Shown here: positions 1 to 7,711 of the stretch, piece after piece
Layout of the letters: each line of letters starts with the position of its first letter
Position numbering within the stretch: position 1 is the first letter of the stretch
Source: Salmonirosea sp038204185
Lineage (GTDB): Bacteria > Bacteroidota > Bacteroidia > Cytophagales > Spirosomataceae
DNA: 13,233 bases
NCBI GenBank assembly: GCA_038204185.1
Contig: JBBRDE010000153.1
Location: 1 to 13,233 of the forward strand
Reading direction: 5' to 3'
Program-made: the position numbers and the translations under genes
Notes under the pieces: generated by a model
Database searches by the model: none
Told to the model about the DNA's origin: nothing
What the model saw: only the letters and a program-made list of their open reading frames with translations

Positions 1-61
1 AATATAGAGTAGGGAGGGTAAGTTGGTACAGCAACCACTTAATTCTCACCAAATTATTTTG

Positions 62-69
62 TAAATTTG
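62..69 (+). promoter_or_regulatory. Bacteroidota-type -7 promoter box for the ABC-F gene
   Basis: TAAATTTG matches the Bacteroidota housekeeping -7 consensus TAnnTTTG exactly and lies 31 bases before the ABC-F start codon. I see no convincing TTTG -33 element at the usual spacing. Positions 1-61 hold no coding sequence that I can identify and are probably the end of an upstream intergenic region. Confidence 0.55.
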
Positions 70-100
70 CTATTCGAAACACAAAAAAATTCAATTTAAG

Positions 101-1729
101 ATGATGACTGTTCAAAACGTATCCTTGCGGTACGGAAAAAGAATATTATTTGATGAAGTAAATATCAAGTTTGTTCCAGGCAACTGTTACGGTGTCATTG
201 GTGCCAATGGGGCGGGGAAATCCACATTCTTGAAAATATTATCGGGAGAAATCGAGCCCCAGACAGGCAATGTAAGCTTGAATCCGGGCGAACGGCTGGC
301 GTTCCTGAGTCAGGATCAGTTCGCGTTCGATGAATACTCGGCGATGGATACTGTTATTCTGGGTCACAAGCGCCTCTATGAGGTGATGAAAGAGCGCGAT
401 GCGGTGTACGCCAAGGAAGATTTTACCGATGCCGATGGCGAGAAGGCCGCGGAGCTGGAATCCGAATTCGCGGATTTGAATGGCTGGGAAGCCGAAGCCG
501 AAGCGGGACAGCTATTGAGTGGACTTTCTTTGCCGGAGGACCTGCATTTTACCATGATGAAGGACTTGAATGGTAACGATAAGGTGCGGGTACTGCTTGC
601 GCAGGCGTTATTCGGGAATCCCGATGTACTGTTGCTGGATGAGCCTACCAACAACCTGGATGTTGACACAGTGATGTGGCTGGAAAACTTTCTGGCAAAC
701 TTTAAGAATACCGTGATTGTGGTTTCTCACGACCGCCACTTCCTGGATCAGGTCACGACTCACGTCGTTGATATTGACTTCAGCAAAGTGCAGATGTATA
801 CCGGAAATTACACTTTCTGGTACGAGTCCAGCCAGTTGGCCATGAAGCAAAAGCAGGATGCCAACAAAAAATCGGAGGATAAGCGGAAGGAATTGGAAGA
901 GTTTATCCGCCGATTCAGCGCCAACGCTTCCAAATCCAAGCAAGCGACCTCCCGGCAGAAACTTCTGGAAAAAATTACCGTGGACGATATCAAGCCTTCG
1001 TCTCGTAAGTACCCCTACATTGCCTTCAAACCCGAACGTGAGGTAGGTGACCAAATTCTGCGCGTAGAGGGATTGTCAAAACGAGCGGAAGATGGTACAT
1101 CACTTTTTAAGGGTGTTAGCTTTGCGGTGAATAAGGATGATAAAGTTGCGTTTGTCGGTCGCAACATGCAGTCGATCAGTACGCTGTTCGACATTCTGAT
1201 GGGTGAGGACAAGGCTGATTCAGGTACCTTTACCTGGGGTATCACCACAACTCAAACCTATTTCCCCAAAGATCCCACCGAATTCTTCAACGTGGATTTG
1301 AATCTCGTGGACTGGCTGCGGCAGTATTCGGTTGAGAAAGACGAAAGTTTTATCCGGGGCTTCCTGGGCCGGATGCTTTTCAGCGGCGAAGAGTCCCTCA
1401 AAAAAGCGGGGGTACTTTCCGGTGGTGAGAAGGTACGGTGTATGTTGTCGAAGATGATGCTTTCCGCTTCCAATGTGCTGGTGATGGACGATCCCACCAA
1501 CCACCTCGACCTGGAATCCATTACGGCCCTGAACAATGGCATGATTGATTTTAAAGGCAATGTCCTGTTTTATTCGCACGACCACCAGTTCATCCAAACG
1601 GCTGCCAACCGGATCATCGAAATAGGGCCAAAAGGGATGCTGGATAAATTGATGACCTACGATGAATACATTCAGGATAGCTACATCAAAGCGCAGCGTG
1701 AAGCCATATATGATGGAGTAATGGCCTGA
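101..1729 (+). CDS. ABC-F family ATP-binding protein, YbiT-like, with a degenerate second ATP site
   Basis: A soluble protein of 542 residues with two ABC ATPase domains and no membrane segments, typical of ABC-F proteins, which act on the ribosome as translation factors. Domain 1 has Walker A GANGAGKST (34-42), Q-loop Gln71, Walker B ending Asp180-Glu181 and switch His210. An arm insertion lies near 88-135, and a charged linker (about 240-310) contains the RFSANASKSKQATS stretch characteristic of YbiT-like members. Domain 2 has an intact signature LSGGE (439-443) and His493, but Walker A reads GRNMQSIST (353-361, no lysine), the Q-loop position is Lys390, and Walker B ends Asp463-Asp464 instead of Asp-Glu. 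Domain 1's signature is LNGND (156-160). One composite ATP site therefore looks intact and the other dead. Met1 and Met2 are both plausible starts. Family assignment is secure; the exact ribosomal role is inferred. Confidence 0.95.
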   Translation: MMTVQNVSLRYGKRILFDEVNIKFVPGNCYGVIGANGAGKSTFLKILSGEIEPQTGNVSLNPGERLAFLSQDQFAFDEYSAMDTVILGHKRLYEVMKERDAVYAKEDFTDADGEKAAELESEFADLNGWEAEAEAGQLLSGLSLPEDLHFTMMKDLNGNDKVRVLLAQALFGNPDVLLLDEPTNNLDVDTVMWLENFLANFKNTVIVVSHDRHFLDQVTTHVVDIDFSKVQMYTGNYTFWYESSQLAMKQKQDANKKSEDKRKELEEFIRRFSANASKSKQATSRQKLLEKITVDDIKPSSRKYPYIAFKPEREVGDQILRVEGLSKRAEDGTSLFKGVSFAVNKDDKVAFVGRNMQSISTLFDILMGEDKADSGTFTWGITTTQTYFPKDPTEFFNVDLNLVDWLRQYSVEKDESFIRGFLGRMLFSGEESLKKAGVLSGGEKVRCMLSKMMLSASNVLVMDDPTNHLDLESITALNNGMIDFKGNVLFYSHDHQFIQTAANRIIEIGPKGMLDKLMTYDEYIQDSYIKAQREAIYDGVMA

Positions 1730-1737
1730 TTTTTAGA

Positions 1738-1788
1738 GTTATAAAATAGAAAAGCCTTCCACTTAAGAAGGCTTTTCTATTTTATAAC
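1738..1788. terminator. Bidirectional rho-independent terminator
   Basis: A perfect 22-bp inverted repeat (1738-1759 paired with 1767-1788) with a 7-base loop. The GC-rich core (GCCTTC/GAAGGC) lies next to the loop and the outer arms are A/T-rich, so either strand gives a hairpin followed by a U-rich tract. It lies between the convergent ABC-F gene and the CHU_C-domain gene. The stop codon of the latter (1777-1779) falls inside the stem. Confidence 0.9.
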
Positions 1789-3213
1789 CAACACCGATCC
1801 CTTCCGGGTATATTGGCCTCCGCTGCCCGGATCTCTTAACGTAAAACTATATGGGTAAGTCCCGGGGGGTACCCAGGTTTCCTGGTACTTTCCGTTCCAT
1901 GATTGCAGCCGGTCGGTGGTGTGAAAAACCACAGTTCCCCAGGGACTGAAAATAGTCAACTCGAAGGTCGAAGGTAACTCCCCTTTGATCTCGAACACAT
2001 CATTGATCCCATCACCATTGGGCGAAAAAGCATCTGGAATAAAAACGGGCGCAAGCAGGTAGCAGTAAGACGGCGGAGTGCGTTGACAAAGCGGTCGGGA
2101 GGAAACGCTTTGGGTGGGGCTGGTAATGAGAAGCTGATAGCAGTGTTCACGTCCGCAGCTAAGATTCGGGTCGTCGAGGTACCCGGTTGTACCCTGCGAA
2201 CTGACATCTTTCCAAAAAACGGAATCTTTATGAATACTGACCTTTGCCTTCGTTGGTAGTTCAAGGGTTTTCCAGGATAGTTCATTCGCATGATCCGAGC
2301 TGAGCAACTGCATAATAACCGAGCACACCACTTCTGATTGGTAGCTTCCCGCCAGACAGGTATCGGTAGGCTGTAATTGAAAACACAGCACGTTCAGCGG
2401 ATCTATTGCAAAGCTAAGGGTCTCATTTTCCTTTTTTACTGTACGTCCCGTGCTTTCCCAAAGCCCGGATGCGAGCCTTCTGACCAATAGCAACTCACTT
2501 TTCAAAGGATTGGATATGACTAGTTCCGCACTGGATGCGGTCTGTTGTGTTAATGACTTGATGGAAGGTGCTTCTACAATATTGGTCGGGTCGAATTTGA
2601 AAAGAACGTCGCGACTTCGGCATAACCCTGGATTCACCATTCCCCAGACTTTAATTGTATGGGGTGGGGGCGTGTCGTACAAATGGGAAACGGACTGGGT
2701 AAAGGGAGAAAGTTCGACGATGTTTCCATCGCCCCAAGAAATCCAGTGTGAATCATAGTGAGGCGATTGATTGTTGTCAAAAACTAACTTCACTTGGCTG
2801 TTTCCACAGGGTACTAACCTGACGTTGGGAGGGATGGTATCGTACACGTAAACCGTAGGGCAGGCAATCAGTTTACGGCCCTCTTTCTCTGAAAACTGGA
2901 CGATCGTATACTTTCCCGGCCGGGTGTAGGTATGAAGTGTGTCACGTTTGAGGCTGTCGGGGCTAATCAGGCCCCCCTTATAATCGAATAGGGTGAGGAC
3001 ATTGATTGACCCGGGCAGGGTATTCTTCACATTGACAGTGAGCGGAAGGCAGGAACCTCCCACCTGCTTGACCGAATAAGAACCCGTTCCGTAGTCCGAT
3101 ACCTGGGGTATGGTGTTAGGGCACTGCGCCAGGACAGATGTGGTCAAGAACCATCCCACCCCGATCAGTACGCTCCAACTCACAACCCTGTGCAACGCCC
3201 GGTACCGTGACAT
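1777..3213 (-). CDS. Secreted PKD-like protein with type B (CHU_C) type IX secretion sorting domain
   Basis: 478 residues. An N-terminal signal peptide (basic start, hydrophobic core about 11-28, likely cleavage after VLA29 before Gln30) directs Sec export. Residues 131-207 resemble a PKD domain, with the SWGDG turn at 159-163 and a late HLYD strand. Residues 45-125 look like a second, weaker domain of the same kind, and about 300-376 may be fibronectin-III-like. The C-terminal 88 residues (from 391) are a gliding-motility-associated C-terminal domain: FIPDAFSPNGDGINDVF, then an IFSPWG strand, WNGKY and PPGTYPYSFTL. In Bacteroidota this domain is the type B signal for passage through the type IX secretion system. 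No catalytic domain is visible, so an adhesive or structural cell-surface role is inferred. Numerous cysteines suggest disulfides. The gene stands alone, convergent with the ABC-F gene, and its stop codon lies in the shared terminator stem. Confidence 0.9.
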   Translation of the reverse strand: MSRYRALHRVVSWSVLIGVGWFLTTSVLAQCPNTIPQVSDYGTGSYSVKQVGGSCLPLTVNVKNTLPGSINVLTLFDYKGGLISPDSLKRDTLHTYTRPGKYTIVQFSEKEGRKLIACPTVYVYDTIPPNVRLVPCGNSQVKLVFDNNQSPHYDSHWISWGDGNIVELSPFTQSVSHLYDTPPPHTIKVWGMVNPGLCRSRDVLFKFDPTNIVEAPSIKSLTQQTASSAELVISNPLKSELLLVRRLASGLWESTGRTVKKENETLSFAIDPLNVLCFQLQPTDTCLAGSYQSEVVCSVIMQLLSSDHANELSWKTLELPTKAKVSIHKDSVFWKDVSSQGTTGYLDDPNLSCGREHCYQLLITSPTQSVSSRPLCQRTPPSYCYLLAPVFIPDAFSPNGDGINDVFEIKGELPSTFELTIFSPWGTVVFHTTDRLQSWNGKYQETWVPPGTYPYSFTLRDPGSGGQYTRKGSVLVIK

Positions 3214-3246
3214 AACTTATTGAACTAAATCGTACCCAAATTAACC

Positions 3247-3276
3247 AAAAAAGCGAGGACTTGGCGGTCCTCGCTT
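3247..3276 (-). terminator. Rho-independent terminator of the dehydrogenase operon
   Basis: Read on the minus strand, a perfect 10-bp stem (AAGCGAGGAC, 3251-3260, paired with 3267-3276) around a 6-base loop is followed by a T tract (the A run at 3247-3252 on the plus strand). It lies about 40 bases beyond the small-subunit stop codon and just upstream of the next leftward gene, so it separates the two transcription units. Confidence 0.85.
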
Positions 3277-3315
3277 ATACTATATTTTCCAAATGTTTAT
3301 ACGATGGAATTGCTT

Positions 3316-3942
3316 TTAGCTAAATCCGTATTTCTTCAATACATCTTGGGGTACCCCATCCCATTGGTTGGGTCGATTGCCCATGTACCCGATGTCCTCA
3401 ATTCCAATTTTACTGGAAAAAAAGCCGGTAGCAGTAAAATTGCGCATGGTGTTAAAAAAGGCCACACCCTGGCTCATTTCCGGTTTGGCAAGTTCGGGAT
3501 AAGCGATATCGTCCACGATTTTAAGCCGCTGATCGGCGTTGAGCCCCGTGAATATCTTGCCAAAGCGCTTGCGCGATTCCTGATCCAGCCAGGCCAGACC
3601 ACCCCGGAAGGGAGTCTGCCAGTTGGGCTGGTCTTTCACCATAAATTCGATAAACTGGGGTACTCCTGATTGAGAGGCGCTACCTGATTTCTTATCGGCG
3701 GGAATAATAATATCCGACAGGACGGCTAAGGTAGCCAGTTCGGGGGCGGTAAAGTATTTCTCCTTCATCAACCTGGCGTCGTAGGCTGCCTCTTCTTCCG
3801 TGCGGCCAAAACCTACTTTGGGGTCTTCAGGGGCCATAGCCAACTCCATTTCGCGCCGTTCAGCCAGAAGTTCCTGGGGGTTGACGGCGGCTATCCCGAA
3901 AGAACTTAACGTAAGTGCCCTGAGGGTGTCTCTGCGTTTCAT
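3316..3942 (-). CDS. Gluconate 2-dehydrogenase subunit 3 family protein (small subunit of a GMC dehydrogenase)
   Basis: About 208 residues from the chosen start. The reading frame is open further upstream to 4005, but that would overlap the end of the GMC gene. Starting at the ATG at 3942 leaves an 11-base gap after the GMC stop and places a twin-arginine-like leader, MKRRDTLRALTLSSFGIAAV, at the N-terminus. The body contains the family's typical features: FTAPELATLAVLSDIIIPAD, a GVPQFIEFMV helix and a FFNTMRNFTATGFFSS stretch near the C-terminus. In related enzymes this subunit accompanies the FAD-bearing GMC subunit, and its Tat signal can carry the folded, leaderless partner across the membrane. 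The GMC gene immediately upstream has no signal peptide, which fits that arrangement. The substrate cannot be named from sequence. A terminator follows directly, so no third (cytochrome) gene is in this operon. Confidence 0.88.
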   Translation of the reverse strand: MKRRDTLRALTLSSFGIAAVNPQELLAERREMELAMAPEDPKVGFGRTEEEAAYDARLMKEKYFTAPELATLAVLSDIIIPADKKSGSASQSGVPQFIEFMVKDQPNWQTPFRGGLAWLDQESRKRFGKIFTGLNADQRLKIVDDIAYPELAKPEMSQGVAFFNTMRNFTATGFFSSKIGIEDIGYMGNRPNQWDGVPQDVLKKYGFS

Positions 3943-3953
3943 AGGATTCGATT

Positions 3954-5699
3954 TTAAAGATTTTTTTGCTTGACCTGATCGATAATGTAGTCCGAGGCAC
4001 GCCATGACAAAGCCAGAATCGTCCAGGTGGGGTTCTTGTCCGCCTGAGAAACGAAAGCTCCTCCATCTACAACGAAGACGTTTTTGGCCTCATGAGCCTG
4101 CGAATACTTATTCAGGGCAGAGGTTTTGGGATCGTTGCCCATCCGTACAGTACCTACCTCGTGGATGATCCGGCCGGGAGCGGCCAGTCCGTAGTTGCTG
4201 TCGGCACCTGGCTTAGTACCCGAAGCGATGCCACCCAACGAATGGATGATCTCCTCGAAGGTATCCTGCATGTGTTTGGCCTGCTTGATCTCGTAATCCG
4301 ACCACTTGTAGTTGAAGCGGAGGACCGGGATACCGAACTTGTCCACGGCTTTGGGGTCGATTTCGCAGTAATTATCGGCCGATGCCACCGCTTCGCCCCG
4401 ACCGGACATGCCGATGTAAGCGCCATAGTAACGGCGGTAATCGTCTTTCAACGAGGCACCGTAGCCTCCGGCTGGTTTCATTTTTCCGTCAGCGCCCGGA
4501 TATTTTCCATTGGTATTTTCCATACCCCAGCCAAAACCGTAGCCTGGCATACCCATTCCTCCGCCGTACTCGATGTGATAGCCCCGTGGAAAATCCAACT
4601 TCTTGTTATCGAGCCACCAGGGCGAGTAAATATGCGCACCGCCTACGCCGTCTTCATTATACCGCTGGCGGTCCATGAGGGAAGGCATAAAGGCGCCGCG
4701 TGAGGCACCGGTCGAATCGTGCAGGTATTTACCAACTACCCCACTTGAATTCGCCAGCCCATTAGGGAAGCGGCTTGATTTAGAATTTAGCAGTAAGCGG
4801 GATGATTCGCAGGCACTTGCTGCAAGGACCACAATTTTTGCCTTTATCGTATGTTCGGTAAGTTTTTGCCGATCGACGTACGATACCCCGGTGGCCAGAC
4901 CAGTACCTGGATCAGTAAGTACCTCCCGGGCCATGGCATCGGTAATCAGCGTGACGTTGCCAGTCTTGACGGCGGGTATCACCAGTACCGACGAGGCCGA
5001 AAAGTCGGCGTAGGCCTGACAACCCCGGTTGCACTGGCTGCAATAGAAGCACGAGCCGCGCTCATCATTGACGGGTTTGGTGAGAATCGAAAGGCGAGAT
5101 GGGATTACCGGAACTCCTGCCTTCTTACCCGCCTTCTGAATCATGTGTTCGTGAAGGCGCATTTTAGGGGCGGGCAAAAAGATACTGTCGGGATCGTTGG
5201 GAAGGTTTGCCTTTTCGCCAAACACCCCAATTAGCTTGTCTACCTTATCGTAGTAGGGGCTAACGGTATTGTAATCAATCGGCCAGTCTTCTCCAAGGCC
5301 ATCGATACTTTTGCGGCGGAAATCATTGGGTCCAAATCGCAATGAAATGCGTCCCCAGTGATTGGTACGGCCACCCAGCATGCGGGAGCGGAACCAATCG
5401 AATTCGGTACCCTTATTGCGGGTATAGGGTTCACCGGCAATTTCCCAACCTCCCCAGGCGGCATCGAAATCACCAAAGTTACGAAACTGCGTACTGGCCC
5501 CCCGTCGGGGCGATTCATAGGGCCATTTAAGCTGAGTGATGTATTCGGGCTTGGCTGGGTCATAGTACCCTCCGGCTTCAAGAAGGGCAACTTTCGCACC
5601 TGCCTTGGCGAGTTGATAAGCGGCCATTCCACCACCTGCTCCCGATCCGACAATGCATACGTCGAATTCGGTAGGTGCGTTTTTAATTTGAAAACTCAT
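3954..5699 (-). CDS. GMC family FAD-dependent oxidoreductase (large subunit)
   Basis: 581 residues. The N-terminal FAD-binding Rossmann motif is DVCIVGSGAGGGMAAYQL (13-30), with Glu41 in the LLEAGG strand end. RMLGGRTNHWGR (107-118 region) is the usual GMC flavin-contact loop. The C-terminal GMC domain has HEVGTVRMG (His513) and KNPTWTILAL (Asn556), corresponding to the conserved His/Asn active-site pair. Cysteines 217, 220, 223 and 227 form a CxxCxxCxxxC cluster. Some membrane-linked sugar dehydrogenases of this superfamily have a three-cysteine 3Fe-4S site in a comparable region, so an Fe-S centre is possible but unproven. There is no signal peptide, and export is probably through the Tat leader of the small subunit encoded 11 bases downstream. 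The likely role is periplasmic oxidation of a sugar, polyol or glycoside. A gluconate-specific function is not supported by the sequence alone. Confidence 0.93.
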   Translation of the reverse strand: MSFQIKNAPTEFDVCIVGSGAGGGMAAYQLAKAGAKVALLEAGGYYDPAKPEYITQLKWPYESPRRGASTQFRNFGDFDAAWGGWEIAGEPYTRNKGTEFDWFRSRMLGGRTNHWGRISLRFGPNDFRRKSIDGLGEDWPIDYNTVSPYYDKVDKLIGVFGEKANLPNDPDSIFLPAPKMRLHEHMIQKAGKKAGVPVIPSRLSILTKPVNDERGSCFYCSQCNRGCQAYADFSASSVLVIPAVKTGNVTLITDAMAREVLTDPGTGLATGVSYVDRQKLTEHTIKAKIVVLAASACESSRLLLNSKSSRFPNGLANSSGVVGKYLHDSTGASRGAFMPSLMDRQRYNEDGVGGAHIYSPWWLDNKKLDFPRGYHIEYGGGMGMPGYGFGWGMENTNGKYPGADGKMKPAGGYGASLKDDYRRYYGAYIGMSGRGEAVASADNYCEIDPKAVDKFGIPVLRFNYKWSDYEIKQAKHMQDTFEEIIHSLGGIASGTKPGADSNYGLAAPGRIIHEVGTVRMGNDPKTSALNKYSQAHEAKNVFVVDGGAFVSQADKNPTWTILALSWRASDYIIDQVKQKNL

Positions 5700-5722
5700 A
5701 CGTTAAGGAGTTGTATACAGGA

Positions 5723-5740
5723 TTAGTTCTGATCAACTAA
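5723..5740. repeat. Short inverted repeat in the dehydrogenase leader
   Basis: TTAGTT and AACTAA (5723-5728 and 5735-5740) form perfect 6-bp arms around a 6-base centre, 24 bases upstream of the GMC start codon. It could be an operator or a weak leader hairpin, but arms this short can occur by chance. The rest of 5700-5874 shows no gene and no exact minus-strand -7 box. The nearest is a TATATTTT on the minus strand around 5790-5800. Confidence 0.25.
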
Positions 5741-5852
5741 GATAAGGCAAGCCGAAGGATTTCCTACTAATGCAGGTGTGATTTCGTAAAATATATTGAT
5801 AAATTATCCGGAATTCTTGCGTAAAAAACAACGTCCCAGAGGCCCAGGACAA

Positions 5853-5882
5853 TTTACAAGTCAATTACAACCCCTACCTTTG
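5853..5882 (+). promoter_or_regulatory. Promoter for the tsaC/Sua5 gene
   Basis: TACCTTTG at 5875-5882 matches the Bacteroidota -7 consensus TAnnTTTG. A TTTA at 5853-5856, 18 bases upstream, resembles the TTTG -33 element. The ATG follows 20 bases after the -7 box, so the leader would be very short. Confidence 0.65.
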
Positions 5883-5902
5883 TCCATTAAAAAATAGAAC
5901 GC

Positions 5903-6859
5903 ATGAGTATGATTGGAACGGACATTGGCAAAGCTTCGGAATTACTCCGCGAGGGGCAATTGGTTGCTATTCCGACCGAAACGGTATACGGCCTGGCAGC
6001 CAACGCGCTTGATAACAAAGCGGTACTTTCAATATTTGAAACTAAAAACCGTCCTACCTTCGACCCGCTTATCGTTCATGCCGCCTCGCTGGAATCGTTG
6101 AACCGATATGTCATAGACTTGCCCAAGTCGGCCCGGAAACTGGCCGAGGCTTTCTGGCCGGGTCCGCTAACTCTGGTATTACCAAAAGACCCCTTGATTG
6201 CTGATCTGGTTACGGCAGGGCTTTCCACGGTGGCCGTCAGGGTACCCAATCATCCCCTGACATTAGAGCTCCTCCGTTCTCTCGATTTTCCCCTGGCGGC
6301 CCCCAGCGCTAACCCGTTTGGGTATATCAGTCCCACGATGGCGAGCCACGTAGCCGCCCAATTGGGCGAGGCAGTTCCGTACATTCTCGATGGTGGCGAA
6401 TGTCAGGTAGGAATCGAATCGACGATAATCGGTTTTCGTGACAAGAAGCCGATCGTATTGCGGCTGGGAGGCTTGTCGCTGGAATCGATTGAATCCGTAG
6501 TTGGCAAGGTGCTCACCACCCTGCATTCCGATTCTAACCCGCAGGCACCAGGTATGCTAAAAAGCCACTACGCGCCCAGAAAGCCACTCTATCTAAGTAC
6601 CCGCAACCAAGTGCTTGAACAAGTAGGGAAGCCGGGCATTGGAGGACTTTTTTTTAATGAGGGTACCGATTTAGAGGGATTTGCGAACACGCTGGTGCTA
6701 TCTTCGAGTGGAAATTTTCGCGAAGCAGCCTACCACCTGTTCAGGTACCTCAGGCAATTGGACGAACTGCCCGTTCGGGAAATTTGGGCAGAAAAGTTAC
6801 CGGACCAGGATTTGGGCCGGGCCATCAACGACAGGCTTTTGCGAGCCTCGGTCCGATAA
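5903..6859 (+). CDS. tsaC: Threonylcarbamoyl-AMP synthase, Sua5 type
   Basis: 318 residues. The enzyme makes L-threonylcarbamoyl-AMP from threonine, bicarbonate and ATP, the first step in forming t6A at position 37 of ANN-decoding tRNAs. TsaB/D/E finish the reaction and are not in this window. The YrdC domain spans about 8-195, with IPTETVYGLAANA (23-35), the KNRP substrate loop (48-51), AVRVPNHP (111-118), APSANPFG (133-140) and GIESTI (170-175). APGMLKSHYAPRKP (about 215-228) is the linker typical of the long Sua5 form, followed by its C-terminal domain to 318. The length therefore fits Sua5 (TsaC2) rather than the short TsaC. An exact -7 box lies upstream and the hydroxylase gene follows 30 bases downstream, so co-transcription is possible. 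Confidence 0.95.
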   Translation: MSMIGTDIGKASELLREGQLVAIPTETVYGLAANALDNKAVLSIFETKNRPTFDPLIVHAASLESLNRYVIDLPKSARKLAEAFWPGPLTLVLPKDPLIADLVTAGLSTVAVRVPNHPLTLELLRSLDFPLAAPSANPFGYISPTMASHVAAQLGEAVPYILDGGECQVGIESTIIGFRDKKPIVLRLGGLSLESIESVVGKVLTTLHSDSNPQAPGMLKSHYAPRKPLYLSTRNQVLEQVGKPGIGGLFFNEGTDLEGFANTLVLSSSGNFREAAYHLFRYLRQLDELPVREIWAEKLPDQDLGRAINDRLLRASVR

Positions 6860-6889
6860 AGGATTGCAAATAAAGCCTACCTTCATTGT

Positions 6890-7711
6890 ATGGAAGCGAT
6901 TAATTATACCTACTTGCCTACGTTTTTACTTACTGGTTTATTTATCTTTTTGGGGGTATTTGGGCGTTACGTCCTGACTGCCCTAGTTCTTGATGGGTTG
7001 GTGAAGCGGATTTTTAGGGCGCAATTCGCAAGCCGCGAGGTTCAGACTCGGCCCCGGCGTGCCCGGCAAGACTGGGTAGAGATCGGCTGGTCTGCTTTGA
7101 CTTCTCTCCTTTTCGCTTTGGCGGGAAGCTTAATGCTGGCAGCCTGGCAAAAAGGCTATACCCAAATTTACATAAGTTGGGAGGAGTACCCGGCGATCTG
7201 GTTTTTCCTGAGCATTGGCCTGATGCTCTTTCTGCACGAAACTTACTACTACTGGTTGCACCGCTGGATGCACAAGCCGGGTATTTACAAACTTATCCAC
7301 AAAGTACACCACGACAGCATCACGACTTCGGCCTGGACTTCTTTTTCCTTTCATCCTATTGAGAGTATTCTACAGGCAGCCTTTATTCCGCTGATGACTT
7401 TTATCATTCCCCTGCATATTTATTCCCTTGTGGCCATTCTCACCCTGATGACGCTGACCAGCGCCATCAATCATCTTAATACTGAACTTTACCCACAAGA
7501 CTTCAACCGTCATTGGTTTGGCCGCTGGTGGATTGGTGCCACCCACCATGGACTACATCACGCTCAGTTTCGCTTTAACTATGGCCTGTATTTTACTTTT
7601 TGGGATCAGTGGATGCGCACCGAAAGTCCAGATTATACGACCCTGTTCGATAAAAAAACGCAACGGTTAGCAAACAAATCAGCTGAAGAAATGGGGATGG
7701 AAGTTCATTAG
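6890..7711 (+). CDS. Sterol desaturase / fatty acid hydroxylase family membrane protein
   Basis: 273 residues with hydrophobic membrane segments near 10-36, 68-86, 102-120 and 160-192. The three histidine boxes of this di-iron superfamily are present: HETYYYWLHRWMH (116-128), HKVHHDS (137-143) and HHGLHH (219-224), with supporting His195 and His208. Such enzymes use O2 and reducing equivalents to hydroxylate or desaturate lipid chains or sterol-like substrates at the membrane. The substrate is unknown here. Bacteroidota make hydroxylated fatty acids and sphingolipids, so lipid hydroxylation is a reasonable guess. It follows the Sua5 gene by 30 bases, with no clear promoter of its own. Its last 33 bases overlap the 3' end of the convergent helicase gene. 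Confidence 0.92.
   Translation: MEAINYTYLPTFLLTGLFIFLGVFGRYVLTALVLDGLVKRIFRAQFASREVQTRPRRARQDWVEIGWSALTSLLFALAGSLMLAAWQKGYTQIYISWEEYPAIWFFLSIGLMLFLHETYYYWLHRWMHKPGIYKLIHKVHHDSITTSAWTSFSFHPIESILQAAFIPLMTFIIPLHIYSLVAILTLMTLTSAINHLNTELYPQDFNRHWFGRWWIGATHHGLHHAQFRFNYGLYFTFWDQWMRTESPDYTTLFDKKTQRLANKSAEEMGMEVH

Noticed and set aside
608..1054. Minus-strand open frames inside the ABC-F gene
   Set aside because: The plus strand carries the full set of ABC motifs across this region; the minus frames are mirror artefacts without motifs.
3943..4005. Upstream extension of the small-subunit gene (start at 4005)
   Set aside because: It would overlap the end of the GMC gene and place 21 non-conserved residues before the twin-arginine leader; the ATG at 3942 gives a sensible signal sequence.
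4092..4703. Long plus-strand open frames inside the GMC gene (also 4382-4678 and 5358-5726)
   Set aside because: They are antisense to a gene with complete family motifs, and their translations have no recognisable domain and a shadow-like composition.
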